Made by a program: the position numbers and the translations under genes. From Paenibacillus plantarum (GTDB lineage Bacteria; Bacillota; Bacilli; Paenibacillales; NBRC-103111), in NCBI RefSeq assembly GCF_013141695.1, contig NZ_WHNY01000060.1:404410-468409 (forward strand): a DNA stretch of 64,000 nucleotides, read 5' to 3'. The notes beneath the pieces are model-generated. The model saw only the letters and a list, made by a program, of their open reading frames with translations, had not been told where the DNA came from and did no database searches. Shown here piece after piece: positions 42,779 through 52,040 of this stretch (position 1 is its first letter; every line of letters starts with the position of its first letter).

Positions 42779-45700
42779 ATGTTAAAAAGGAAGCTGCTTT
42801 TAATCGTTTTAATGATGACAATGATAGTGCCATTGAACTTATTCGGAGTAAGCCCCGCTAATGCGGAGTCCTTACCGAATAAGACGATCATCATCGATGA
42901 TGGGAGCATCACGATTGATGGTGTTGTGACACCTGATGCGGATAACATGAATAACGGATACTCGGCTCCGAATTGGACCACAAGTACAGGTGTGAAGGGG
43001 TATGATAACTCCAGTTCGAAATATACAAGTACGGTAGGCAGAACCATAACGTGGAATCCACGATTGGACGCAGGAACGGCGCGAATATCGTTTTACAAGC
43101 TGGATTGGGCGGATAAAGCAGATAGCAATGTGAAAATCGAAATCGTTCATAATGGCACGACGGACGTTCAATTTATAGATTTGAGACCTTCATTCGGAGC
43201 GGCTGTGGGTTGGGTTGATTTGGGGGAGTACTATTTTTCCGGGATTGGCGAAGAATTCGTTAAATTGACCCGGTCTACCAGCAGCACCAGCACGATACTT
43301 ACGCGCGCGGATGCGGTTAAATTCGAAGGGAATATTCAGCAAAAAGAGCCCCATAAGACGATTATTATTGATAATGGAAGCATCACGACGGATGGTGTCG
43401 TCACCGTGGATGTGGACAACAAGAATAACGGATACTCAGCTCCTTATTGGAGCACGAGCACAGGGGTGAAAGGGTATAATAATTCCAGTTCCAACTATAC
43501 AGATGCTGTAGGAAGAAGTATTACATGGAATCCGCGATTGGAAGCAGGGACGGCGAAAATATCGTTCTACAAGCTGGATTGGGCGGATAAAGCAGATAGT
43601 AATGTGAAAATCGAGATTGTTCACAATGGGATTACGGATGTCATGTTTATGGATCTAAGGCCCTCATCAGGACCATCCGTCGGTTGGGTTGATTTGGGGA
43701 GCTATTATTTCAGTGGTGCTGATACGGAGTTTGTCAGGCTGACACGAACACAACCTACGACCGGAACAATCATTACGCGTGCGGATGCAGTTAAGTTCGA
43801 AGGGAATATCCGGCAGCAAGCGCCACCTTTGCCTCCGCTGCGCAGCCGCACATTGGCGAATCTCCATTATACGGAAAAAGGCAGCATTGAAAACGCAAAC
43901 TATAAGGCGACTTTCTACGAAGCTGCTTGGGATGGCGGCAAATCCATCGTTCGTGATCTGTTCTACAAGGACACGGGGACAGGGAACTGGGTTCCAATGA
44001 ATACGGTGCCGGAAAGACTTGAAGAACAATGGGTCTTATTGGATGGGAATGCGGGAAGTCGAACCAATTACTACGATACGATGAACAAACGCTGGATTAC
44101 ATTCGACGGGATCCATTTCCCTGATAGCCATACGGCCGTATTAACCGATTCTTTGCATGGAAGCGATTACGATTTAGAAGTAAATTGGTCCTTGGCAGGG
44201 GACAAACCGGACGTTTCCTTTGCTTTTACACCTCGCCGGAACGGGAATTATGTGATTGGCTATCAATCTTTCACAACAGAGCTAGTCTCTGGCATCAATG
44301 AAGTGTTAAGTGGTTTCAGGTCGCATGCCAAAATGGTAGGATCAGTTGAATCAACTAGCTTGAGGGAGTTAAGTGCTCCGATGAGTCTAGTTGAGAAGAA
44401 TGATGGAGCTGGGAATGCGATATCGTATGGCATATTTGCACCATCTGAGGAGCTTCCGGTCGAGTTTGAACCGACGGGGGGCGTTTCCCAGCAACGGCTT
44501 GGCATGAGTTTGGTCAATAATGAAGGCAGCGTGCAGCCGATCCTTTATGCGCCACAACTAGGAACTTATTCACAAATGACCGCGGAAAGCACCTATCAAT
44601 TTCATATGGGGTTAATCGCTCAGAAAAGCAAACTGTATGAAGCCTACGAGGATATTCTCCGCACTGAATACGACTATTCGGCATACCGAGAAAATGTCGC
44701 GGAGCAGTCACTTACTGACGCGATGTTTAATATGATCGATCTGCTCAAGATCGAACCGCAGGGGGATGACTCTGTTAATTATGTCCCATCACCAAGCGGG
44801 TGGTGGAACCGGGCCAAGGGCTTCATTGATATCGAGAACGAGGATAGCGTTCGAACAACATCGAATGCGGCTCTTCTGGGGGCTTATTATTTGACTGGGG
44901 ACGACCAGCTTTACAATACGAGGGCGTTGCCGTTAATTCAGTACGGGGTATCGCGAAATGGTATCGGTTGGTCGCCGACACAGAAGCCCGTATACAGCGT
45001 ACCATCGTTATGGAAAATGGCTACCTTGCCATTCGACGTTTCAAGCGTTGCCGCTGTCAATCAATTGCTAGGTACTTCGGCAGGCATTGGGGCGCTAGGG
45101 CAGGAAGAGTATCTTGTGCGAGATCCGGATCAGAAAGATCGGGGGCCTGTCATTCAGCCTCTTATGATGTATCGTATGACAGGTGATGCGCAGTACTTGC
45201 AGGCTGCCAAGGATGCAGCCGACAGCTATATCGCTCAAAATATCGATACGCCTGCATCCGTAAACGTGAGTAAAAATGAGTTTATTTATTATTATGGCAA
45301 GCTGTGGATGGAGATCTTGGAGCTGTACGAGGAAACGCAAGATCCCAAATATTTGAATGCCGCGTACAAGGAAGCCAAACAGTACGCCACTATGTTCGTT
45401 GCTCGTCCGGTTCCTGAAGGCACCGTTACAATTCCACAGCCAGAGACATATAATTACGCGGAATCGTTCCATTGGCCGGAAAGTGGCAAATACGCCTATC
45501 CTAGGAGCAAGCTCCCTGAAGATGTAGCCGGGGGCGTACAAGCGGATAGTTGGCTTGTTTCACCTAATGGGTTGACGTTTGAAGCGGGAAGCACAACCGG
45601 CTATTATCGGATGAATGCGCAGGAGGCGCCATTCATGATGAGATTGTCGCTCTATACTGGCGATAAATTATTGCAGGATATCGCGCATAATGCGGTCATC

Positions 45701-48382
45701 GGACGCTACTCCAACTATCCAGGGTATTATTATAAAGGCTTCGCGGTTAGTCAACTCCAACCGGATTTCCCTCTGGAAGGTCCAAGCGGGGCAACATCCA
45801 TCTATTATCACCATATGCCAGCGCAACTCGGGCAAACGATGGATTATCTCATCAGCGAACAATCGCTGAAATCGAATGGAAGTATTACCTTCCCTTCCGT
45901 ATTTGAAACTAATTTCTTATGGTTCAAATATCATCTCTATGGGAATAAGCCAGGACAATTTTACGGTAATTCCAACGTGTGGCTCTGGATGCCCAAAGGA
46001 ATTATCGAGACCAACCATCCGCAATTGAACTGGATAACGGGAGAAAGCGGAAATAAATTCTACATCAGTTTAAGTAACGAATCGACGACTGAGGTACAGA
46101 CTCCGATCGAATTGAATGCGCAAATGATCGGGTTCAACTCAGCACAAGATTATAATGTAACCATCATCCGCGATAACGGGACACCAGAGCAATCGGTGAT
46201 GAGTGGCGGCATCATTCAGGCCACGGTTTCAGGCAAGGGAATAACGGCTATCATTGTGGAGGGACTGGACATTGATGTGCCGCTACATCAGGTTAGAACT
46301 GCTGATCCATCGGATGCGAGCTATTTCTTCGATGTCCACAGTCCAATCGATGCTGTTAAAGGCATGCTCATCGTCAAGCCCGACCAAACGTCCTACGATG
46401 CTTATGTGGAGGCAAAAACGACAAAGCCAGCGACGATCCATTACTCCTTGGATGGCGGGGCCACGTACACGACTGTTCCAGATACGATCTATCCGATGGA
46501 GTGGTCGATACGGGTAAATGATTTGTCCCAAACATTCACCTATTATGTGGAATCGGACGGAAAACAGACCCGCAAGCGGACGCTATATCTGCCAGATCAC
46601 GTAGCAGTAACGCCAGTCCAACCAGAGTGGCAGGAGGAAGCATCCATTATTGTAGATAATACAGAGGCGGATACAGAAGGCGTCTGGATACGAGATACCA
46701 CGGCCAATGACTACTACTACGATAACTATGTGTATGCGAAATCGACTGCGGGAACAGCAACAAGCACAATGAAATGGCGACCTGACCTGCCAGAAAGCGT
46801 CACATATAATGTGTATTACAAGCTCCCTCAAATAACTGCCACTAGCGAAAATTGGGCAACCAACGCCTCCTTTACCGTTTATTATAGCGGGGGCTCCGAG
46901 ACGGTTACCGTTGATCAGTCCATAGCCAATGGGACGTGGGTATTCCTAGGAGCCTATCCTTTTGCAGCAGGGGATAGTGGGTATGTCGAATTAACGAATA
47001 AAGCCAACAAGTCACGGGTAGTTGCCGATGCCATGATGTGGGTGGACCCTAATCGAACGCTCCAATTGGAGTCGGTGGTTATCCAGTCGGATCGGGACGA
47101 ATTACAGATGACGCAGGCTGCTCAACTGAGTGTAACCGGCTATTTGGACAACGGATTGATCGGTGATTTGACCCAGGCCAATGTGCAGTATTTCGTTGAC
47201 AGAACCGATCTGGCTGCAGTGGACAGTAACGGTTTGGTGACCCTTCAAAACCTAGATGGCGTAACGGATCACATCGAAGTGTGGGCCACGGTAACGATGG
47301 ACGGAGTGACTTTAACTACACCAAATTTGACCATAGCGATTAGGGATCTGACGATAATCGTCGACAGTACGAATACGTCCGGGTTATACACGACAGTAGG
47401 GTCTTGGAGCCAAAGTAATTTAGCCGGCTACAAAATTGGAGTGAAGTCCCGTTACTCTACTGTTCAAGGTTCATCGGCGACATGGAAGGCCCAATTCCCA
47501 GAGGGGAGATATGCGGTCTATATCTACAAGCTCGTCCATACAACGGCAAACGATAATCATGTCAAAGTCGAAGTGAAGCATCAGTCGGTCACCGAGGTGA
47601 CCTATATGGATGCGACAGTTGGCTCATCGGGTTGGGTTAATCTTGGCACGTTCGACTTTTCAGGAGACGGCAGCGAGTATGTTCGTTTAACTAGGGACAC
47701 TCCGACTACAGTAGATCCACCAACCCTTCCTGCGGATATGATTTATACGAGGGCTGATGCCGTCAAGTTTGAACGGCAATCCTTCAGTCAGGCATTGCAT
47801 GCGAACGAGGTGCCAGGTAAACCGATACTATCGAATAATAGTGGTTATGCGTCAGGCTTATATGATGGCAATTATGAGGTTATGATGAATATGTGGTGGG
47901 GAAACAATGGCTCACTGTATAAGTTGTACGAGAATGGCCAATTGATTCAAACGAAGTCATTGACCGATGCATCACCAGCAGCCCAGACTTCCATTATTCC
48001 AATTCAAGGTAAGCCAAACGGAACCTATGTGTATACATGTGTATTATCGAATTTGTATGGAACGACTTCATGTGATCCACATACCGTCATCGTGAGTGAT
48101 GCGAATCCCGGCAAACCTGTGTTGTCCAGTGACAACTGGGATCAAGATGGGAACTATAACATTACTGCTAATATGTGGTGGGGAACGAATGCGTTAGCGT
48201 ATCGATTATACGAAAACGGCGTTCTTATCGATACGCAAGCTCTATCTTCACACACACCAAATGCGCAATCAGCAACTACACAAATATCGGGGAAAGCTCC
48301 TGGCAATTATCAGTATCGTGGCGAGTTTATAAATGGAAGTGGAACAACGGTGAGTGATGTTATACAAATTGTTGTAAAATAA
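42779..48382 (+). CDS. Giant secreted multi-modular protein, putative glycan-degrading enzyme
   Basis: A 1867-residue secreted protein. The signal peptide is residues 1-29 (cleavage after ANA). Two nearly identical golvesin-like modules (about 34-190 and 192-350) come first, then a beta-sandwich region (about 355-620), a Trp/Tyr-rich helical region that looks like an (alpha/alpha) barrel (about 634-1090; GWWNRAKGF, RTTSNAALLGAYYLTGD), a third golvesin-like module (about 1284-1422), an Ig-like domain (about 1425-1520), a fourth golvesin-like module (about 1523-1668) and two chitinase A N-terminal-like repeats (about 1677-1770 and 1775-1867; NMWWG, YENG). The frame is open from 42644, but the signal peptide starts at 42779. 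I recognise no CAZy family for the barrel region. It has its own operator and cre site. Confidence 0.75.
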   Translation: MLKRKLLLIVLMMTMIVPLNLFGVSPANAESLPNKTIIIDDGSITIDGVVTPDADNMNNGYSAPNWTTSTGVKGYDNSSSKYTSTVGRTITWNPRLDAGTARISFYKLDWADKADSNVKIEIVHNGTTDVQFIDLRPSFGAAVGWVDLGEYYFSGIGEEFVKLTRSTSSTSTILTRADAVKFEGNIQQKEPHKTIIIDNGSITTDGVVTVDVDNKNNGYSAPYWSTSTGVKGYNNSSSNYTDAVGRSITWNPRLEAGTAKISFYKLDWADKADSNVKIEIVHNGITDVMFMDLRPSSGPSVGWVDLGSYYFSGADTEFVRLTRTQPTTGTIITRADAVKFEGNIRQQAPPLPPLRSRTLANLHYTEKGSIENANYKATFYEAAWDGGKSIVRDLFYKDTGTGNWVPMNTVPERLEEQWVLLDGNAGSRTNYYDTMNKRWITFDGIHFPDSHTAVLTDSLHGSDYDLEVNWSLAGDKPDVSFAFTPRRNGNYVIGYQSFTTELVSGINEVLSGFRSHAKMVGSVESTSLRELSAPMSLVEKNDGAGNAISYGIFAPSEELPVEFEPTGGVSQQRLGMSLVNNEGSVQPILYAPQLGTYSQMTAESTYQFHMGLIAQKSKLYEAYEDILRTEYDYSAYRENVAEQSLTDAMFNMIDLLKIEPQGDDSVNYVPSPSGWWNRAKGFIDIENEDSVRTTSNAALLGAYYLTGDDQLYNTRALPLIQYGVSRNGIGWSPTQKPVYSVPSLWKMATLPFDVSSVAAVNQLLGTSAGIGALGQEEYLVRDPDQKDRGPVIQPLMMYRMTGDAQYLQAAKDAADSYIAQNIDTPASVNVSKNEFIYYYGKLWMEILELYEETQDPKYLNAAYKEAKQYATMFVARPVPEGTVTIPQPETYNYAESFHWPESGKYAYPRSKLPEDVAGGVQADSWLVSPNGLTFEAGSTTGYYRMNAQEAPFMMRLSLYTGDKLLQDIAHNAVIGRYSNYPGYYYKGFAVSQLQPDFPLEGPSGATSIYYHHMPAQLGQTMDYLISEQSLKSNGSITFPSVFETNFLWFKYHLYGNKPGQFYGNSNVWLWMPKGIIETNHPQLNWITGESGNKFYISLSNESTTEVQTPIELNAQMIGFNSAQDYNVTIIRDNGTPEQSVMSGGIIQATVSGKGITAIIVEGLDIDVPLHQVRTADPSDASYFFDVHSPIDAVKGMLIVKPDQTSYDAYVEAKTTKPATIHYSLDGGATYTTVPDTIYPMEWSIRVNDLSQTFTYYVESDGKQTRKRTLYLPDHVAVTPVQPEWQEEASIIVDNTEADTEGVWIRDTTANDYYYDNYVYAKSTAGTATSTMKWRPDLPESVTYNVYYKLPQITATSENWATNASFTVYYSGGSETVTVDQSIANGTWVFLGAYPFAAGDSGYVELTNKANKSRVVADAMMWVDPNRTLQLESVVIQSDRDELQMTQAAQLSVTGYLDNGLIGDLTQANVQYFVDRTDLAAVDSNGLVTLQNLDGVTDHIEVWATVTMDGVTLTTPNLTIAIRDLTIIVDSTNTSGLYTTVGSWSQSNLAGYKIGVKSRYSTVQGSSATWKAQFPEGRYAVYIYKLVHTTANDNHVKVEVKHQSVTEVTYMDATVGSSGWVNLGTFDFSGDGSEYVRLTRDTPTTVDPPTLPADMIYTRADAVKFERQSFSQALHANEVPGKPILSNNSGYASGLYDGNYEVMMNMWWGNNGSLYKLYENGQLIQTKSLTDASPAAQTSIIPIQGKPNGTYVYTCVLSNLYGTTSCDPHTVIVSDANPGKPVLSSDNWDQDGNYNITANMWWGTNALAYRLYENGVLIDTQALSSHTPNAQSATTQISGKAPGNYQYRGEFINGSGTTVSDVIQIVVK
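42881..43828 (+). repeat. In-gene tandem duplication of a golvesin-like module
   Basis: Two copies with a 474-bp (158-codon) period start at 42881 and 43355. They share long identical DNA stretches, for example across the KLDWADKADSNVK codons, which indicates a recent duplication or gene conversion within the giant enzyme gene. Confidence 0.85.
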
Positions 48383-48386
48383 TCCT

Positions 48387-48426
48387 AAGAGCTGAGTGGA
48401 TGAGAACGATCCATTCGGCTCTTTTG
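48387..48426 (+). terminator. Rho-independent terminator after the giant enzyme gene
   Basis: AAGAGC..TGGAT (48387-48401) pairs with ATCCA..GGCTCTT (48409-48423), followed by T residues. Confidence 0.7.
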
Positions 48427-48549
48427 CATGTCCACGCAAAGACTCCGCATTGTGGGGTTATTTGGGAGGAGCATGAATCCGGGTCTAGAATTTCTCCAGT
48501 TATGTGCAGTATATATAAAGTTTAAGGGGGGGATTGTAGAAAAGGGCGG

Positions 48550-48558
48550 TGCTATAAT
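48550..48558 (+). promoter_or_regulatory. Extended -10 promoter of the third importer operon
   Basis: TGCTATAAT combines a TG extension with a perfect TATAAT at 48553-48558. No good -35 is present at the right distance, which suits an activator-dependent promoter. The region 48427-48549 shows nothing else I can name. Confidence 0.6.
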
Positions 48559-48591
48559 GGCGTTACCAATACAAAGAAGGGGGCAATACCC

Positions 48592-48684
48592 ATGAATACT
48601 AGCGTGAAGCATTGGATTTCCTCGTTGGGTCAACGAGGACTTCTGCCAGAAAATGGAATAAAGGAGGTCGGAGGGGATGACTGA
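48592..48684 (+). CDS. Possible 30-residue leader peptide overlapping the permease start
   Basis: ATG at 48592 has AAGAAGGGGG about 8-9 nt upstream, one of the best ribosome sites in the window, and lies 34 bp after the TATAAT. The frame encodes 30 residues (MNTSVKHWISS at the start, KEVGGDD at the end) and stops 8 nt inside the permease gene. A perfect 9-bp hairpin TCCTCGTTG/CAACGAGGA with a 3-nt loop (48619-48639) lies inside it. It may serve translational coupling or attenuation; no family is recognised. Confidence 0.45.
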   Translation: MNTSVKHWISSLGQRGLLPENGIKEVGGDD

Positions 48685-49627
48685 TTTACCCTTAAAGTCT
48701 GACATCATTCCGGCTGTAGGTGTGAGAGCCCTAAACCCCTTTCGACTCTTTTGGAGAAAGTATGGCGCCGCGTACCTCATGCTGCTGATTCCTGTTTGCT
48801 GCTTTGTTATTTTTTCCCTATACCCTATTGCTTGGGCAGTTAAATACGTTTTTTATTACTATGATGGAGTTAGGCCGGAGCGGTTTACGGGGCTGGCAAA
48901 TTTCCGAGGACTGATGGATGATCAAATTTACTGGTCTAGCCTCTGGAAGCAGGCTCTTTTCTCCCTGAAAATCATCCTTGAGCTTCCTCTGGCCTTTATG
49001 CTGGCTCTGTTCCTCAGTTCACAAATGAAAGGAAAAAATGTGTTTCGGGCCATGTTTGTTATGCCTTACATTCTGCCGGCCTCAACGATGGCCTTGGTGG
49101 TTTATATCCTGCTGAACCCGTATAACGGGGGGCTTAATCAGCTGCTGCTCGCGTTAAACCTGATCGATCAACCCATTGCCTTCCTGTCAGGCGGGTGGAC
49201 AGCTTTTGTTAGCGGGATGGTTTTAGACGCCTGGCAGAATTTCGGGATCAATATGCTGCTTTTACTTGTAGGTCTGACCAGCATTCCGAAGGATGTCTAT
49301 GAAAGCGCTGATATCGACGGAGCTACGGGGTGGACCAGAGTACGTTATATCTCCCTTCCAATGATGGGGCGGATTCTGCAGATGATTTTGTTCCTGTCTA
49401 TTCTAGGGACACTCAAGTCGATGGGCCCCTTTCTCGTCCTTACGGATGGTGGACCGAACTATGCTACCGAGCTGACCTTCTTGTATATTTTTCATCAGTT
49501 TTTCGGAGGAGATACAGGCACCAATTATGGCTACGGGGCAACAGTGGCGGTGTTTACCGCACTTATCCTGGTCGTGATATCGATAGGCTATTTCAAGTTG
49601 ACTAAGAAAATGGATTATCATAATTAA
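48677..49627 (+). CDS. ABC sugar transporter permease, UgpA/MalF type
   Basis: A 316-residue permease with six helices (first at about residues 35-58) and EAA loop YESADIDGATGWTRV at about 212-226. AAGGAGG at 48661 and GGAGGGG just before the ATG provide the ribosome site. First main gene of an operon that also holds the second permease, a two-component system and the binding protein. Confidence 0.92.
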   Translation: MTDLPLKSDIIPAVGVRALNPFRLFWRKYGAAYLMLLIPVCCFVIFSLYPIAWAVKYVFYYYDGVRPERFTGLANFRGLMDDQIYWSSLWKQALFSLKIILELPLAFMLALFLSSQMKGKNVFRAMFVMPYILPASTMALVVYILLNPYNGGLNQLLLALNLIDQPIAFLSGGWTAFVSGMVLDAWQNFGINMLLLLVGLTSIPKDVYESADIDGATGWTRVRYISLPMMGRILQMILFLSILGTLKSMGPFLVLTDGGPNYATELTFLYIFHQFFGGDTGTNYGYGATVAVFTALILVVISIGYFKLTKKMDYHN

Positions 49628-49640
49628 GGAGGACAGCAAA

Positions 49641-50471
49641 GTGAAACATCTGTTAAAGTGGTTAAAGTATGTAATTTTGTCTGTCGTCGCCATCCTAACA
49701 TTGATTCCGGTGCTTTACGTCTTGTTTTATTCCTTCAAATCCAATCAGGAATTGATTACAGGTGGCGGCTTGCTACCTCGGAAGTGGATATTCTCCAACT
49801 ATTCGGAGGTATGGGAGGAGCTGAATTTCTCCCTGTATTTCTATAACTCGGTGGTTTTTGCTACGGTTAGCTCTGGGCTGAGTGTGTTTATGGGGGCGAT
49901 GTCTGGGTATGTTTTTGCCAGAACCCAATTCCCTGGAAAACGACTACTCTCTCTGTTGGTCATCGGGGTGATGTTCGTCAGCCTAGGTCCGATGACTCTG
50001 TTTCCAAAGTTCAAGCTCGCCGTGGATTGGGGATTGACGAACAGTATTTTTACGATCCCACTTGCTGCCTTGTATGGTTTGGGGGCTAGTGTTTTCCTGT
50101 ACGAAGGCTTCGTTAAATCGCTCGGGAAGGAGATGGATGAGGCGGCAATTGTTGATGGTGCATCCTATTTCAAGCGTTTTTATCGACTGACACTGCCGTT
50201 GATGGCTCCGATTACCGCTACTTTTTTCCTGTTGGAATTTATTGCGGAATGGAACACTTATATTTTTCCTTTAGTCATGAGTATCGGTAATCCGGATACC
50301 AAAACACTGACTGTAGGTGTGGTTGAACTGCGGAATATGGGTTCTGGAGCAGCAGCCTGGAACTTGTTGCTGGCGGGCTCGATGATTTCGGTTATTCCCG
50401 TACTTGTCGTATTTATTGTTTTAAACCGGCAAATTGTAGGTGGACTTGCGCAAGGTGCTGTGAAGGGTTGA
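49641..50471 (+). CDS. ABC sugar transporter permease, UgpE/MalG type (GTG start)
   Basis: A 276-residue permease with six helices and EAA loop MDEAAIVDGASYFKRFY at about residues 167-183. The start codon is GTG at 49641 with AAGGAGG 9 nt upstream. Partner of the preceding permease; 18 bp separate it from the response regulator gene. Confidence 0.92.
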   Translation: MKHLLKWLKYVILSVVAILTLIPVLYVLFYSFKSNQELITGGGLLPRKWIFSNYSEVWEELNFSLYFYNSVVFATVSSGLSVFMGAMSGYVFARTQFPGKRLLSLLVIGVMFVSLGPMTLFPKFKLAVDWGLTNSIFTIPLAALYGLGASVFLYEGFVKSLGKEMDEAAIVDGASYFKRFYRLTLPLMAPITATFFLLEFIAEWNTYIFPLVMSIGNPDTKTLTVGVVELRNMGSGAAAWNLLLAGSMISVIPVLVVFIVLNRQIVGGLAQGAVKG

Positions 50472-50489
50472 CAGATCGGAGGATGCAGC

Positions 50490-52040
50490 ATGTATAAAGT
50501 GTTGATTGTGGATGATGAGCATTTTATTCGGGAAAGACTAGTCACAATTATTCCTTGGGAAGAATACGATCTCGTGGTTGCCAGTGTAGCAGAGGATGGA
50601 GAGAGTGCCCTGGAGAAAATCCGGGCCGATTCTCCGGATATTGTTATTACAGACATCAGAATGCCGGACATGACAGGACTAGAGATGATAGCCCGGGCTG
50701 AGGCCTATCGGCCGAATACCCAGTTTATCATTCTCAGTGCTTACAGTGAATTCGATTATGCCCGCAGGGCACTCCAGTTGGGTGTAACGGATTATCTTCT
50801 CAAGCCAACGAAGCCTGAAGAATTACTGCAGGTTCTTCTTAAGCAGGTGGATAGGCTGGAGCAACTGAAGGTGCTAAGAGAACGTGACCGCCGCAATCGC
50901 TATTATGAGGAATCCATCCGCTCCCAGTATATTCAAGAGCTCATATTAGGAGATCAACCTGGCTATGAGTGGAAAGAGGAGTGTGTTCAGGTAGGGTTGA
51001 AATGGCTGCTAGATGGCGAGTTGAGACTGCACCTGATTACGTTGGATGGGGCTGATCAACACGGTCATATAGAGACTGCTAAGATTGACCAGTTTGCCGT
51101 GCAGAATGTCATGTTCGAGCTTATAGCCGAATACGAGGCTATTTGCCCGATTCGCCTTTCCTTCGGTAAATGGCTGCTGGTTACGGGAGGCATCAGCTCT
51201 CAAGAGGAGCTCCTCGTCTTTGCCTGGCGATTATACGATTGTATAGACCGATTCACCAAAAAGAAAGTACACATTATGATTTCAGAGCCTGGACAAAGTC
51301 CGCTCCAACTGTCGAGATTATTTTGGGAAACAGAGAAAATGATGGAATATATGGGGGCGAATCCGGAGGAGCCGGTTCGCTTTCTTTTGCCGTCTCGAGA
51401 CGAAATGGCCTATGTGCAATGGACGAAGCCTATGGCGGAGCTCATCGGGTGGATGCTGCAGGGGGATACAGACCGAGTGATAGAGTGGCTCAACCAACTG
51501 GCTCCTGCCTTTGTGGAATGGGATCTGAATGCGGCTCAGCGTTGGTGCTTTGAATGGCTGTCCACGATCCGGGAGCATGCTGGGGCCCAGGGTGAAGGAC
51601 TTTTGCCGAGTACAGATGACTTAAGGATGCGCATCTCCGGTCATTCGAAAATCAAGGAACTTCTGTATTTCTTTACCCATGAGATCCATCATTTGCTCCG
51701 TCAGCGGCATGGCAAGGGCCTTCATCGGTTGATTCGTCTTGCCCTGGAGCGGATTGGCAGGGAATACGAACAGGATCTCCAATTGACCACCATTGCCGAG
51801 GATTTAGGCCTTTCCCCGGTTTACTTAAGTGAGCTGTTCAAGCAGCAAACGGGAGTCACCTTCCGTGTACACCTGCTTCGGGCCCGCATGGGCGCAGCCA
51901 TTAGGCTGCTGAAAGATCCCACGCTTAAGGTTTATGAGGTGTCCTATAAAGTCGGGTACAGCAAGGTAGAGCATTTTGTGAAGTTGTTCAAAAGGGAATA
52001 TGGTATGACACCCTCGGAGTATCGGGGGGCTCTAGTATGA
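50490..52040 (+). CDS. Response regulator, AraC-type (YesN-like)
   Basis: A 516-residue regulator with acidic pair D8/D9, phospho-acceptor D55 in IVITDIRMP and conserved Lys in LLKPTKPEE. The C-terminal AraC domain (about 413-516) shows LTTIAEDLGLSPVYLSELF and VYEVSYKVGYSKVEHFVKLF in parts. It is encoded inside the importer operon, so the system probably controls its own transcription. GGAGGATG precedes the ATG. Overlaps the kinase gene by 4 nt. Confidence 0.93.
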   Translation: MYKVLIVDDEHFIRERLVTIIPWEEYDLVVASVAEDGESALEKIRADSPDIVITDIRMPDMTGLEMIARAEAYRPNTQFIILSAYSEFDYARRALQLGVTDYLLKPTKPEELLQVLLKQVDRLEQLKVLRERDRRNRYYEESIRSQYIQELILGDQPGYEWKEECVQVGLKWLLDGELRLHLITLDGADQHGHIETAKIDQFAVQNVMFELIAEYEAICPIRLSFGKWLLVTGGISSQEELLVFAWRLYDCIDRFTKKKVHIMISEPGQSPLQLSRLFWETEKMMEYMGANPEEPVRFLLPSRDEMAYVQWTKPMAELIGWMLQGDTDRVIEWLNQLAPAFVEWDLNAAQRWCFEWLSTIREHAGAQGEGLLPSTDDLRMRISGHSKIKELLYFFTHEIHHLLRQRHGKGLHRLIRLALERIGREYEQDLQLTTIAEDLGLSPVYLSELFKQQTGVTFRVHLLRARMGAAIRLLKDPTLKVYEVSYKVGYSKVEHFVKLFKREYGMTPSEYRGALV

